A DNA stretch of 11,670 nt from Gammaproteobacteria bacterium (GCA_003694425.1 RFJX01000081.1:1-11670); one strand, 5' to 3'; shown: positions 1-7,683, counted from the stretch's first letter. Numbers and translations: made by a program. The notes: a model not told the origin generated them from the sequence alone.

Positions 1-399
1 ATCGACATCCCGCTCAACCTCACCGGCGGCCCCTATATCGGAGACTTCCGCAAGAGCGAGAAGCGGGCTCCGCCACCACCGCCTCCGCCCCGCAAACCGG
101 CCATCGAGGCCCCCGAGACCGCGGTACCCACCTACCGGGTCCCGCCCGTCTATCCGCCCCGTGCCCTGCGCGCGGGGATAGAGGGGTCGGTGACGGTGGA
201 GTTCACCATCACCCCGGAGGGCGAGGTGGCCGATCCGGAGATCGTGAAGGCCGACCCGCCGAAGATCTTCGACCGGGCGGTCCTGCGGGCCATCCGCAAG
301 TGGAAGTTCCAGCCGAAGATAGTCGATGGCAAGCCGGTGGCCCGGCGCGCCGTCCAGGTCATCCGTTTCACCCTCGACCGAAACAGGCGCCGCAGATGA
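1..399 (+). CDS. tonB: TonB-family energy transducer, C-terminal part (5' end outside window)
   Basis: The reading frame is open from base 1 and stops with TGA at 397-399, leaving 132 residues; the N-terminal membrane anchor lies upstream of the window. TonB proteins carry proton-motive energy from ExbB/ExbD in the inner membrane to outer-membrane TonB-dependent receptors. Visible here are a short proline-rich spacer (PPPPPPPRKP, about residues 23-32) and then a canonical TonB C-terminal domain: VPPVYPPRALRAGIEGSV at about 49-66, a strand with TPEGEVADPEIV, and the late signature AIRKWKFQPKIVDGKPV. The short linker and the coupled TPR gene resemble the TonB2-type systems of Vibrio and Shewanella, where exbB-exbD-tonB is followed by a TPR gene (family knowledge). 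exbB/exbD are therefore expected just left of the window, which is inference. The family assignment is very firm; the receptor served is unknown. Confidence 0.93.
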   Translation: MDIPLNLTGGPYIGDFRKSEKRAPPPPPPPRKPAIEAPETAVPTYRVPPVYPPRALRAGIEGSVTVEFTITPEGEVADPEIVKADPPKIFDRAVLRAIRKWKFQPKIVDGKPVARRAVQVIRFTLDRNRRRR

Positions 400-1634
400 A
401 CCGGTTCGGCAAGCTCCTCCTGCCCCTGCTCCTGCTCCTCTGTGTCGGTGTGCCGGCAGAGGATGGACCCCTACTCAGCGAAAAGACCTACAAGGCGCTC
501 AACGAGGTCCATGAACTGCTGGGCAAGGAGCAGTACCGGCAGGCCATCTCCCGCCTGCAGTCATTGCTGGCGAAGGTGGAGGGCAACCGGTACGAAAGCG
601 CCGTGGTGCTGCAGACCCTGGGATACGCCTACAGCGGCGCCGGCAAGTACAAGGAGGCGGCCGGGGCCTTCGACCGGTCCCTGGCCCTGAATGCCCTGCC
701 GGAGGGGGTGGCCCACGGACTGCGTTACAACGCCGCGCAGCTCCATATCTACAGCGGCGAATACCGCAAGGGACTGAAGCACCTGACGCGCTGGTTCAGG
801 GATGAAGCCAAGCCCCCCGTGGAGAGCCTGGTCCTCGCCGCCACGGCGCACTACCAGCTCAAGCAATACAAGTCTGCCAGCCGTTATCTGCAACGGGCGA
901 TCAGGGCCTCCAGGCATCCACGGGAAGGCTGGTACCAGATGCTGCTGGCCTGCCGTCTGCAGCTGAAGCAGTACAAGTCGGCGCTCAAGGTCGTTCGCAC
1001 CATGGTGCGCCGCTACCCGTCCCGACGGGAGTACTGGACCCAGCTGGTCGCCCTCTATCAGCGCAACCGGCAGGAGGGCAAGGCGCTGGCGACCCTCGAA
1101 CTGATGCGTACCGGCGGCATGCTCGACAGCGACGAGCGGTTGCGGCTGGCACGGATGTACCTCTACCTGGACCTGCCCTGGCTGGCCGGGCGCCATCTCC
1201 GGCAATCACTCGCTTCCGCCGCCCTGCCGGCGACCCACGAAAACTGGTTCCTCCTGGCCCAGAGCTGGTTGCAGGCCCGGGAGAAGCCGCTCGCGGTCGA
1301 GGCGCTGGAGAAGGCGGTGGAGGCCGGGCCACCCGACGGCAGTACCCATGCCCTGCTGGGACAGCTGCTGGTCGACCTGGAGCGCTGGAGAGAGGCCGTC
1401 CCGGTCCTGGCCGAGGCCCTGCGGCGGGGCGGTCTGAAACATCCGGCCCTGACCCGCTTCCTCTACGGGCTGGCCCTCTACCACAGCGGTGATCCCGATC
1501 AGGCGGTCAGGGAGCTGCGCCTGGCCTCGAACGACAAGTCGCTGCACGATCAGGCCCAGTGGTGGCTGCAGTACATCAGCGACCGTCGCGCCAACGCAAT
1601 TTCAGAACCCGGGGAGACTGAGCAGAAGGGATGA
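396..1634 (+). CDS. Exported TPR-repeat protein, TonB-system associated
   Basis: This is a 412-residue protein. The chosen ATG at 396 overlaps the TonB stop as ATGA, which implies translational coupling. Longer upstream starts in this frame would lie inside tonB and lack a signal peptide. Residues 1-21 form a signal peptide (MNRFGK, a leucine run, then VGVPA before ED), so the mature protein should be periplasmic; no lipobox is seen. The rest is helical and TPR-like: units with W/Y-L-G/A-Y patterns are visible near 65-100, 105-135, 143-172, 177-206, 211-240, 283-312 and 316-345, with a last pair near 352-395. It shows no catalytic motif, so a scaffolding or partner-binding role is likely. TPR genes placed directly after tonB2-type genes are known in Vibrio/Shewanella, where they assist TonB-dependent uptake. 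A similar role here is inference from position. The C-terminus is short, polar and probably disordered. Confidence 0.88.
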   Translation: MNRFGKLLLPLLLLLCVGVPAEDGPLLSEKTYKALNEVHELLGKEQYRQAISRLQSLLAKVEGNRYESAVVLQTLGYAYSGAGKYKEAAGAFDRSLALNALPEGVAHGLRYNAAQLHIYSGEYRKGLKHLTRWFRDEAKPPVESLVLAATAHYQLKQYKSASRYLQRAIRASRHPREGWYQMLLACRLQLKQYKSALKVVRTMVRRYPSRREYWTQLVALYQRNRQEGKALATLELMRTGGMLDSDERLRLARMYLYLDLPWLAGRHLRQSLASAALPATHENWFLLAQSWLQAREKPLAVEALEKAVEAGPPDGSTHALLGQLLVDLERWREAVPVLAEALRRGGLKHPALTRFLYGLALYHSGDPDQAVRELRLASNDKSLHDQAQWWLQYISDRRANAISEPGETEQKG

Positions 1635-1650
1635 ATCCTCCCTTTTGATT
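1626..1650 (+). terminator. Weak intrinsic-terminator-like hairpin after the TPR gene
   Basis: AAGGGA (1626-1631) can pair with TCCCTT (1639-1644) across a 7-nt loop that contains most of the TPR stop codon. The stem runs into TTTTGATT. The stem is only 6 bp and the T-run is short, so termination would be inefficient. It is the only terminator-like structure at the end of the tonB-TPR unit. Confidence 0.35.
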
Positions 1651-1652
1651 CT

Positions 1653-2032
1653 CACCACGGAGACACGGAGTTCACGGAGGGTATGAATGCTGGAGGCTTC
1701 GCTTCAGGCAACAGCTTTCCGTGTACATGGATCCCGGTTCTTGGCGTTTTACCCAAAAATTTTCCTCTGTCATCCGAGATCACCGGGTCACAGGGAGCAC
1801 TGTGCACCCTCATGGGAAATACATCGGAACTCTCCGTGTTCTCCGTATCTCTGTGGTGAACATCGATCTTGCATGCCCACTGATTGGCACCGATTCCAAC
1901 GTATGAGACACGGAGATTTTGTGGAAGGAGGTACCACGGCGGGCGGCATACAGGTTCCGGCACTTTCGCCGAATGCCGAAGGCCGATAGCTGACAGCCTT
2001 TCCCGCTCCGTGACCTCCGTGTCTCCGTGGTG
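1653..2032. repeat. CACGGAG-type inverted-repeat element filling the TPR/rpoS gap
   Basis: This 380-bp stretch has no credible gene. Its ends are a 27-bp inverted pair: 1653-1679 on the plus strand and 2006-2032 on the minus strand agree at 26 of 27 positions. Each arm is three near-tandem CACGGAG units spaced 8-9 bp apart. A more diverged inverted copy lies at 1831-1857 (23 of 27 against the first), and a 12-bp fragment GAGACACGGAGA is at 1904-1915. The interior is more AT-rich than the flanking genes, for example ACCCAAAAATTTT near 1751-1763. Conceptual translations give low-complexity strings such as HRDTENTE and HGDTEVTE, which are typical of spurious repeat ORFs. The element starts 18 bp after the TPR stop and ends 7 bp before the rpoS stop, so it sits exactly in a convergent gap. 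It could be a MITE-like or other non-autonomous dispersed element; no transposase or target-site duplication was seen. Confidence 0.7.
1975..1996. repeat. Short copy of the GCCGATAGC-type repeat inside the gap
   Basis: GCCGAAGGCCGATAGCTGACAG belongs to the second repeat family of this window, which also occurs around 7728-7817 and 9349-9441. Its first 13 bases (GCCGAAGGCCGAT) recur exactly at 9429-9441. It is embedded just inside the right arm of the CACGGAG element, so the two families are nested or adjacent here. Confidence 0.5.
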
Positions 2033-2039
2033 CGGACAA

Positions 2040-3029
2040 TCAGTGTTCGCTGAAGAGATTGTCCACCGAGAAGCCCTCGCGCTCGAGGATCTTGCGCAGC
2101 CGGCGCAGCGCCTCGATCTGGATCTGGCGGACCCGCTCACGGGTCACGCCGATGGCGTTCCCCACCTCCTCCAGGGTGGCGACATCGTGCCCGCGCAGGC
2201 CGAAGCGGCGCTCCACGACCGCGCACTGCTTGTCGTTGAGTTCGTCGAGCCAGGCCTCGATATGCCGGCGCATGTCACTGTCCTGCAGCAGCAGGGCGGG
2301 GTCGGGGTTCTGCTGGTCCGGGATGGTGTCGATGAGGCTGCGATCCGAATCCCGTTCGGCCGGGGCGTCGCAGGAGGTGACCCGTTCGGTCAGGCCCAGC
2401 ATCCTCTTCACATCTTCTATCGGCCGGTCCAGCTCGCGGGCGACATCTTCGGGTGTGGGTTCGCGATCCAGCTGCTGGGCCAGCTTCCGCGCCGCCCGCT
2501 GATAGATGTTGATCTCCTTGACCACATGGATCGGCAGACGGATGGTGCGGGTCTGGTTCATCAGGCCACGCTCAATGGTCTGCCGGATCCACCAGGTGGC
2601 ATAGGTGGAGAAGCGGAAACCCTTCTCCGGATCGAATTTCTCCACCGCACGAATGAGGCCGAGGTTTCCTTCCTCGATGAGATCGAGCAGTGGCAGGCCA
2701 CGGTTCATGTAACGGCGGGCTATCTTCACCACCAGGCGGAGATTGCTCTCGATCATGCGGGCGCGCGCCTTCTCGTCGCCCTTCTGCGCCGCCCGCGCGA
2801 AGCGCACCTCCTCCTCTGCCGTCAGCAGGGGTGAGAAACCTATCTCGCTCAGATAGAGCCTGGTCGCATCCAGTTCACCCTGGGGTATCTCACCAGCCAG
2901 ATAGCGGGTCTCCTTTTCCTGAGCAGGTGGATCCTTGATCGGCTCTTCGACCGGCTCCTCGTCGTCAACGAGGTCACCGGGATCATTGATGATCCCGGCC
3001 TCTTCGTCCTGCAGATCGGTTTCACTCAC
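2040..3029 (-). CDS. rpoS: RNA polymerase sigma factor RpoS (general stress / stationary phase)
   Basis: This is a 329-residue group-2 sigma-70 protein that directs RNA polymerase to stationary-phase and stress promoters. An acidic N-terminus (about 1-50) is followed by sigma region 1.2 ([21 protein letters not shown], about 54-74), region 2 with [17 protein letters not shown] and [19 protein letters not shown] (about 95-159), region 3 (about 160-240) and region 4 with the [21 protein letters not shown] helix-turn-helix (about 295-315). The stretch [14 protein letters not shown] (161-174) is RpoS-like rather than RpoD-like, and RpoD's long region 1.1 and non-conserved insert are absent. The nlpD neighbour confirms the identity. 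The start is GTG at 3029; AGGAGG lies about 13 nt upstream, a rather long spacing. It is the last gene of a minus-strand series and is separated from nlpD by 119 bp, the largest gap in that series, so it may also have its own promoter. Confidence 0.97.
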   Translation of the reverse strand: MSETDLQDEEAGIINDPGDLVDDEEPVEEPIKDPPAQEKETRYLAGEIPQGELDATRLYLSEIGFSPLLTAEEEVRFARAAQKGDEKARARMIESNLRLVVKIARRYMNRGLPLLDLIEEGNLGLIRAVEKFDPEKGFRFSTYATWWIRQTIERGLMNQTRTIRLPIHVVKEINIYQRAARKLAQQLDREPTPEDVARELDRPIEDVKRMLGLTERVTSCDAPAERDSDRSLIDTIPDQQNPDPALLLQDSDMRRHIEAWLDELNDKQCAVVERRFGLRGHDVATLEEVGNAIGVTRERVRQIQIEALRRLRKILEREGFSVDNLFSEH

Positions 3030-3073
3030 GGGATCTCACGGACCTCCTCTGGCTCCTCCTGTGGAATCAAATC

Positions 3074-3112
3074 CGGCAACGGTCTCGGCGACAGGATACC
3101 GGGACATTGCCG
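3074..3112 (-). promoter_or_regulatory. Possible stem-loop in the rpoS leader
   Basis: In the minus-strand transcript, CGGCAA (3112-3107) can pair with TTGCCG (3079-3074). Inside it, CGGT pairs with ACCG, giving a 6+4 bp stem with a 5-nt bulge and a 14-nt loop. The structure lies about 45-83 nt upstream of the GTG start, within the 119-bp nlpD-rpoS gap. rpoS leaders in enterics fold and are opened by small RNAs; a similar role here is only a suggestion, as no covariation or Hfq site is visible. Confidence 0.25.
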
Positions 3113-3148
3113 ACGAAAACCGTGAACAGCTCACAATACCGGGGCTGG

Positions 3149-4063
3149 TCACCTGGGGGCCGGCAGATATCGCAGCGGGGGGACCGGTTTCCCGTCCTTG
3201 CGGATCTCGAAGTGCAGCTTGACCCTCTCCGTCCCGCTCTGCCCCATGGTGGCAATCTGCTGGCCTCTTTTCACCTGCTCGCCCTCCTTCACCAGGAGGG
3301 TCTGATTATGCGCATAGGCGCTGAGGAATTCGTCATTGTGCTTGATGATGACCAGCTTTCCGTAACCGATCAAGCCGCTTCCGCTGTAGACCACTTCTCC
3401 ATCCTCCGCGGCCCTGACAGATTGACCCAGACGGCCATAGATATCAATCCCCTTGGCCCCCAGCGCGGCCCGCGTGGGCACCACCTTTCCCTGCGCCGGC
3501 CAGATCCATTTCAGCCTCTCGCGGCGGCCTTCGGGTACCCTCTCCCTGGCCTCCTTCACCTTCGTTACCGGTTCGGCGTCCTTCTGCCGGTCCCTGCCGG
3601 AAGGGCGTGTTCCGGCGCCGTCTGTCCGTGGCCTGGCGCCCGGCTTTCCGGCTCTCCCGAGGTGCCTGGCCGGAGTGACCGGTGGCGCGAGGCGGAGCAC
3701 CTGCCCCGGGTAGATGAGATAGGGCGGACGGACCCCGTTCCAGCGTGCCAGGGTCCGGTAATCGAGTCGATAGCGCCAGGCAATCGCGTAGAGGGTCTCT
3801 CCCTTCTGCACCCGGTGATTGGCCGGGCGCACGAAACGCCGGCTGGTCACGCGCTTCTCCTTCTTGAGTACCTTGCCGGCGGGGGCGGTGGCCAGATCGC
3901 GGCTCGCTACCGGCGCCGATACGTTTCCGGCACAGCCACTGAGCAGTGGCAGGAGAGAGAAACAGATGAGACAGCGGAGGGCTCTGCCCACGGGTTGTCG
4001 AAAGAAGGGTTCCTGCAACAGCCTTTCCATGGGCCGCAACACGGTCACGGACCGGCGGGGCAC
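3149..4063 (-). CDS. nlpD: NlpD-like LysM / degenerate M23 lipoprotein (amidase activator)
   Basis: This is a 304-residue cell-envelope lipoprotein. A signal sequence ends in lipobox LLSGC (Cys44). A LysM peptidoglycan-binding domain follows (about 84-126, with VQKGETLYAIAWRY and YPGQVLRL), then a basic, low-complexity linker (127-183) and a LytM/M23 domain (about 186-300, ending in PLRYLP). Two of the metal/catalytic histidines are lost: the HxGxD position is AKGID (Ala203), and HxH is KLH (Lys282). Asp207, His252 and His284 remain. Escherichia coli NlpD has the same kind of degeneracy and activates the amidase AmiC instead of cutting peptidoglycan, so this copy is probably also an activator. 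The frame begins with GTG at 4063, 6 nt after the pcm stop, with a weak AAGGCG upstream. ATG at 4030 (Met12) is an alternative that gives a more usual signal-peptide length. Confidence 0.92.
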   Translation of the reverse strand: MPRRSVTVLRPMERLLQEPFFRQPVGRALRCLICFSLLPLLSGCAGNVSAPVASRDLATAPAGKVLKKEKRVTSRRFVRPANHRVQKGETLYAIAWRYRLDYRTLARWNGVRPPYLIYPGQVLRLAPPVTPARHLGRAGKPGARPRTDGAGTRPSGRDRQKDAEPVTKVKEARERVPEGRRERLKWIWPAQGKVVPTRAALGAKGIDIYGRLGQSVRAAEDGEVVYSGSGLIGYGKLVIIKHNDEFLSAYAHNQTLLVKEGEQVKRGQQIATMGQSGTERVKLHFEIRKDGKPVPPLRYLPAPR

Positions 4064-4069
4064 CCGCCT

Positions 4070-4732
4070 TCAGCCCCGCCCCTGGATCAGAGGGACGAAA
4101 CTGACCCACTCGAGTTCCGATTCCTGGAATCCGTTCTCGTCGCGACGGATCAGGAGCAGGCGCTGCTCCCCATGGGGGCCTACCGGAATGACCAGCCTGC
4201 CACCGGGTCCGAGCTGTTCCAGCAGCGCCTCCGGCACCTCCCGCGGAGCGGCTGCCACCAGGATGGCATCGAAGGGGGCCGCAGAGGGCCAGCCACGGAA
4301 GCCGTCTCCATGCAGCACCCGGGCATTGTGGACCCTCAGTTCGCGCAGATTGCGCCGCAGACGGCCTGCCAGTTCCCGCAGGCGTTCGATGGTATAGACC
4401 TCGCGGCACAGCCGGGAGAGCACGACGGTCTGATAACCACAGCCCCCACCCACCTCGAGGACCCGTCCCATCGGCCCGCTTTCGACCAGCGCCTCGGTCA
4501 TGCGGGCCACCGTGTAGGGCTGGGAGATGGTCTGGCCATGACCGATGGGAAGGGCGGTGTTCTCGTAGGCGCGGCTTGCCAGGGCCTCGTCCAGAAAGAT
4601 GTGGCGTGGCACCCTGCGCATCACCTCGAGCACCTGCCGGGAACGGATCCCCATCTCCTCCAGCCGGGCGCAGAGGCGGTCCCGCGCCCGCTGGGAGGTC
4701 ATGCCGATGCCCTGATGCTCAGCCAGGGCCAC
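4070..4732 (-). CDS. pcm: Protein-L-isoaspartate O-methyltransferase
   Basis: This 220-residue cytosolic repair enzyme transfers a methyl group from S-adenosylmethionine to isoaspartyl residues of aged proteins and so starts their conversion back to aspartate. Evidence includes the family signature [20 protein letters not shown] (61-80), the SAM-binding loop [12 protein letters not shown] (91-102, usually VLEIGTGSGYQT), [19 protein letters not shown] in the middle, and a C-terminus with FVPLIQG. The GTG at 4732 is chosen because GGAGGGG lies about 4 nt upstream and it overlaps the end of surE by 14 bp. ATG at 4702 (Met11, [10 protein letters not shown]) matches the usual family start but lacks a clear ribosome site, so either is possible. 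The gene lies between surE and nlpD as in most gammaproteobacteria. Translational coupling to surE is likely. Confidence 0.95.
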   Translation of the reverse strand: MALAEHQGIGMTSQRARDRLCARLEEMGIRSRQVLEVMRRVPRHIFLDEALASRAYENTALPIGHGQTISQPYTVARMTEALVESGPMGRVLEVGGGCGYQTVVLSRLCREVYTIERLRELAGRLRRNLRELRVHNARVLHGDGFRGWPSAAPFDAILVAAAPREVPEALLEQLGPGGRLVIPVGPHGEQRLLLIRRDENGFQESELEWVSFVPLIQGRG

Positions 4733-5477
4733 CGATCCCCTCCAGCCAGCCGCTCAGGGTGGACAGACTGTCGTGCCGGGTCAGGTCGAGCTGCAGAGGC
4801 GTGATCGAGACCCGGCCCTGACGTATCGTATGGAAATCGGTCCCGGGTCCCGCATCCTGCTCCGGGCCGGGAGGCCCGACCCAGTAGAGTTTCCGGCCCC
4901 GGGGATCCCGGTCCTGGATCACCGGCTCCGCCTTGTGCCGATAGCCCAGCCGGGTCGCCTCCCAGCCGCTGATCTCCTCCATGGGCAGGTCCGGGACGTT
5001 GATATTGAGGATGGTGTCCGAGGGCAATGGATGGCGACGCAGCTGCCGTATCAGCGCCATGGTCACCGCTACCGCGGTATCGAAGTGGCCCGGTTCCTCC
5101 CCGACCAGCGACACCGCCAGCGCGGGATAGCCCAGGAAACGCCCCTCCATCGCCGCCGCGACCGTCCCGGAATAGAGGACGTCGTCACCCAGGTTGGCCC
5201 CGGCATTGATGCCCGATACCACCATGTCCGGCTCCCGATCCAGCAGGCCCGTGATGGCCAGATGCACGCAATCGGTCGGGGTCCCGTTGACCGCCAGGAC
5301 CCCGTCTGCCATCTCGCTCACCCGCAGGGGCAGGTCCAGGGTCAGGGAGTTGCTGGCGCCGCTGCGGTCCCGGTCCGGCACCACCACGGCCACCTCGCCG
5401 ACCTGCGCCAGCGCCGCGGCCAGGCAGCCCAGGCCGGGGGCGCGGTAGCCGTCGTCGTTGCTGAGCAGGAAGAACAT
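4719..5477 (-). CDS. surE: 5'/3'-nucleotidase SurE (survival protein)
   Basis: This 252-residue metal-dependent phosphatase hydrolyses nucleoside 5'- and 3'-monophosphates (and, in some bacteria, short polyphosphate). The metal site is visible as SNDDG (Asp8, Asp9), Ser39 in DRSGASNS, and Asn91 in [22 protein letters not shown] (64-74) and [15 protein letters not shown] are further family blocks. The length matches the family. The start is ATG at 5477, 15 nt downstream of the argF stop, and its ribosome site is poor, so coupling to argF is plausible. The end overlaps pcm. surE-pcm-nlpD-rpoS is a well-known conserved order linked to stationary-phase survival. Confidence 0.96.
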   Translation of the reverse strand: MFFLLSNDDGYRAPGLGCLAAALAQVGEVAVVVPDRDRSGASNSLTLDLPLRVSEMADGVLAVNGTPTDCVHLAITGLLDREPDMVVSGINAGANLGDDVLYSGTVAAAMEGRFLGYPALAVSLVGEEPGHFDTAVAVTMALIRQLRRHPLPSDTILNINVPDLPMEEISGWEATRLGYRHKAEPVIQDRDPRGRKLYWVGPPGPEQDAGPGTDFHTIRQGRVSITPLQLDLTRHDSLSTLSGWLEGIGGPG

Positions 5478-5492
5478 CCCCGGGCGACCGTG

Positions 5493-6404
5493 TCAGACCC
5501 GCCTCGCCAGCAGATGCTCCAGCAGCGCCTTCTGGGCGTGCAGGCGATTGTGCGCCTCGTCCCAGACCACGCTCTGCGGTCCGTCGATCACCCCGGCGGT
5601 AACCTCCTCGCCCCGGTGGGCGGGGAGACAGTGCATGAACAGCGCATCGGGCGCCGCCAGGGACATGAGCCGCTCGTTGACCTGGAAGGGGGCGAAGACC
5701 GCGTTGCGTTCCTGCGCCTCCTCCTCCTGGCCCATGCTGGCCCATACATCGGTCACCACCAGGTCCGCCCCGCGCACGGCCTCTTCCGGCCCGGGGCAGA
5801 TCTCCACCCGGTCACCCGCCGCCTCGACCACGGAAGGGAGGGGGGCATAGCCCTCCGGATGGCTGATCCGCAGCCTGAAATCGAACTGGCGCGCGGCATT
5901 GATGTAGGAGTGACACATGTTGTTGCCGTCACCGATCCAGGCCACGGTGCGACCCCGGATCGGCCCCCGGTGTTCGAACCAGGTCTGCATGTCGGCGAGC
6001 AGCTGGCACGGGTGGAATTCGTTGGTCAGCCCGTTGATGACCGGTACCGAGGCGTGTCTGGCGAAGGTCTCCACGCGTTCATGGGCAAAGGTGCGGATCA
6101 TGACCGCATCGACCATCCCCGACAGCACCCGGGCGGTGTCCTCTATCGGTTCTCCCCGCCCGATCTGCGAACCTCCGGGGGCCAGATAGATGGCATGCCC
6201 GCCAAACTGCGCCATCCCCGCCTCGAACGAGACCCGGGTTCGGGTCGATGACTTCTCGAAGATCATGGCCAGGACCCGGTTGCGCAGGGGTTCGTAGTGG
6301 TCGCCCCGCTGATGGATCCGCTTGAGTTCCATCGCCCGTTCGATCAGGCGCTGCAGTTCCTCCGGTGACAGATCGAGCAGGGTGAGAAAGTGCCTTGTGG
6401 CCAT
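5493..6404 (-). CDS. argF: Ornithine carbamoyltransferase
   Basis: This 303-residue cytosolic enzyme of arginine synthesis joins carbamoyl phosphate and ornithine to give citrulline. The carbamoyl-phosphate site [13 protein letters not shown] (49-61) is intact, as are [17 protein letters not shown] (79-95), the HPCQ motif (131-134), the ornithine-binding DVWASMGQE (219-227) and the terminal [11 protein letters not shown] (258-268) with the catalytic Cys. ATG at 6404 is preceded by GGGAGG inside the end of argD. Only 3 nt separate it from the argD stop, so the two are almost certainly cotranscribed and coupled. Its biosynthetic partner argD upstream, and the absence of arcA/arcC nearby, argue for the anabolic rather than the catabolic (arcB) enzyme. 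Confidence 0.96.
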   Translation of the reverse strand: MATRHFLTLLDLSPEELQRLIERAMELKRIHQRGDHYEPLRNRVLAMIFEKSSTRTRVSFEAGMAQFGGHAIYLAPGGSQIGRGEPIEDTARVLSGMVDAVMIRTFAHERVETFARHASVPVINGLTNEFHPCQLLADMQTWFEHRGPIRGRTVAWIGDGNNMCHSYINAARQFDFRLRISHPEGYAPLPSVVEAAGDRVEICPGPEEAVRGADLVVTDVWASMGQEEEAQERNAVFAPFQVNERLMSLAAPDALFMHCLPAHRGEEVTAGVIDGPQSVVWDEAHNRLHAQKALLEHLLARRV

Positions 6405-6407
6405 GCG

Positions 6408-7610
6408 CTATGCCTCCCGGCGGAGAAAGTCGGTAATCAGGCTGGAGAGGGTCTCCAGCAGGAAGCCCTCCTCCTCCCCCGAGAGGATCAGCGGGGGCAG
6501 GAGACGGACCACCCGCTCCGCCGTGACATTGATCAGCAGTCCCGCTTCCAGCGCCATCGTGACGAGGTCGCCGCAGGGGCGGTCCAGCTCGAGCCCGAGC
6601 ATCAACCCCCGTCCGCGGATCGCCACCACGCCATCGAGACCCTCCAGTCGCTGGCGGAACCCGGTGAGCAGAGACGCCCCGAGACGCGCGGCCCGGTCGA
6701 CCAGCCCCTCCCTCTCGATGGTGTCGATTACGGCCAGGGCCGCGGCACATACCAGGGGGTTGCCGCCGAAGGTGGATCCGTGGCTGCCGGGTCCGAGCAG
6801 GCCGCGGGCGGTGCCGGCCGCAAGGCAGGCACCGACAGGCACTCCGTTGCCCAGGGCCTTGGCCAGGGCCATGACATCGGGCCTCACCCCTTCATGCTGG
6901 CAGGCGAACCAGGCCCCGGTCCGGGCGATGCCGGTCTGGACCTCGTCCAGCATCAGCAGCCAGCCCTGCCGGTCGCAGATCCGGCGTACCGCCTGCAGGT
7001 AACCCGGGGGCGGCAATACCACGCCCCCCTCGCCCTGGATCGGCTCCAGCAGGACCGCCACGACATCGTGACGATGCCCGGCCAGGTGCTCCAGGGCTTC
7101 GGACTCTCCATAGGGTACCCGCAGAAATCCGGGCGTGAGCGGCTCGAAACCGGCCTGGACCTTGCGATTCGCGGTCGCCGCCAGGGTGGCCAGGGTGCGC
7201 CCGTGGAAGCTCCCCTCCATGACCACGACCTGTGGTTGATCGATCCCCTGCCGCTGGCCATGCCTGCGGGCGATCTTGATGGCGGCCTCGTTCGCTTCGG
7301 CACCGGAATTGCAGAAGAAGGCCTCCTCCATCCCGGCGTGTAGGCACAGTTTGTCCGCCAGGTCTTCCTGTTGCGGGATCCGGTAGAGATTGGAGGTGTG
7401 GACGAGCGTCGCCGCCTGTTCCTGCAGTGCTGCGGTGACCGCCGCATGGCAGTGTCCCAGGGAGCAGACCCCGATGCCGCAGAGGGCATCCAGCCAGCGC
7501 CGACCCTGCGCATCATGGAGCCAGGCCCCCTCCCCCCGGACGAAGGCCACCGGCAGCCGCGCATAGGTCTGCATCAGACGGGAGGCAGCACCACTCGCCT
7601 CACCGCTCAT
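6408..7610 (-). CDS. argD: Acetylornithine aminotransferase (class-III PLP enzyme)
   Basis: This is a 400-residue pyridoxal-phosphate enzyme. It transfers the amino group of glutamate to N-acetylglutamate semialdehyde in arginine synthesis; many homologues also act as succinyldiaminopimelate aminotransferase in the lysine pathway. Visible are CNSGAEANEAAIK (100-112, PLP phosphate loop), SFHGRT (134-139), LDEVQTGIARTG (221-232, with Asp222 for the PLP nitrogen), ALAKALGNG with catalytic Lys251, and GSTFGGNPL (278-286). The linked argF favours argD over related GABA or ornithine aminotransferases. The ATG at 7610 gives MSGEASGAASRLMQTYARLPVAF. Many family members start close to the MQTYARLP part, so Met13 (ATG at 7574) is an alternative; neither has a strong ribosome site. 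It is the first gene of the minus-strand series that runs on to rpoS. Confidence 0.94.
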   Translation of the reverse strand: MSGEASGAASRLMQTYARLPVAFVRGEGAWLHDAQGRRWLDALCGIGVCSLGHCHAAVTAALQEQAATLVHTSNLYRIPQQEDLADKLCLHAGMEEAFFCNSGAEANEAAIKIARRHGQRQGIDQPQVVVMEGSFHGRTLATLAATANRKVQAGFEPLTPGFLRVPYGESEALEHLAGHRHDVVAVLLEPIQGEGGVVLPPPGYLQAVRRICDRQGWLLMLDEVQTGIARTGAWFACQHEGVRPDVMALAKALGNGVPVGACLAAGTARGLLGPGSHGSTFGGNPLVCAAALAVIDTIEREGLVDRAARLGASLLTGFRQRLEGLDGVVAIRGRGLMLGLELDRPCGDLVTMALEAGLLINVTAERVVRLLPPLILSGEEEGFLLETLSSLITDFLRREA

Positions 7611-7645
7611 TCGAAGTTACCATGGAGTGGAAACCGGCTCATATT

Positions 7646-7656
7646 GAATGCCATTC
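7646..7656. promoter_or_regulatory. ARG-box-like palindrome over the argD -10 region
   Basis: GAATGCCATTC is a palindrome (arms GAATG/CATTC around one base) that overlaps the candidate -10 hexamer. ArgR boxes are built from TGAAT and ATTCA half-sites separated by 4 bp. Here the plus strand reads TGAATGCCATTCT, with half-sites one base closer than normal. The position is right for arginine repression, but the spacing makes this tentative. Confidence 0.3.
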
Positions 7657-7683
7657 TAACTTTGTTCTCTATCTATTTGTCAA
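7653..7683 (-). promoter_or_regulatory. Candidate sigma-70 promoter of argD operon
   Basis: On the minus strand, a perfect TTGACA (7683-7678) is followed after 19 bp by TAGAAT (7658-7653), five of six matches to the -10 consensus. The spacer is 2 bp longer than ideal. It would start transcription near 7646, about 35 nt before the argD ATG. The surrounding 60 bp are clearly AT-richer than the genes on both sides, as expected for a promoter. Confidence 0.45.

Noticed and set aside
1653..2032. CRISPR array in the TPR/rpoS gap
   Set aside because: The repeats are inverted as well as direct, unevenly spaced, of different lengths and without uniform spacers or cas genes.
1652..2140. Minus-strand open frame with HRDTENTE / HGDTEVTE peptides
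   Set aside because: It consists of translated CACGGAG repeat units and then overlaps the end of rpoS; it is a repeat artefact, not a protein.
1884..2834. Long plus-strand open frame (316 codons) opposite rpoS
   Set aside because: It is antisense to a clear rpoS, its composition is that of a reverse-frame shadow, and its first part runs through the repeat element.
3122..3134. GTGAACAGCTCAC upstream of rpoS as a CRP site
   Set aside because: The half-sites GTGA and TCAC are 5 bp apart instead of 6, the outer bases do not fit, and no promoter could be placed next to it.
3149..4063. Active M23 endopeptidase
   Set aside because: Two of the metal/catalytic histidines are Ala203 and Lys282, so an NlpD-type activator is the better call.
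3107..4804. 565-codon plus-strand open frame opposite nlpD and pcm
   Set aside because: It has no recognisable domain and its His/Pro/Gly/Arg-rich composition comes from GC-rich complementary coding; nlpD and pcm on the minus strand have full family motifs.
4773..6251. 492-codon plus-strand open frame opposite surE and argF
   Set aside because: It is the complement of two well-conserved genes and contains no domain, signal peptide or ribosome site.
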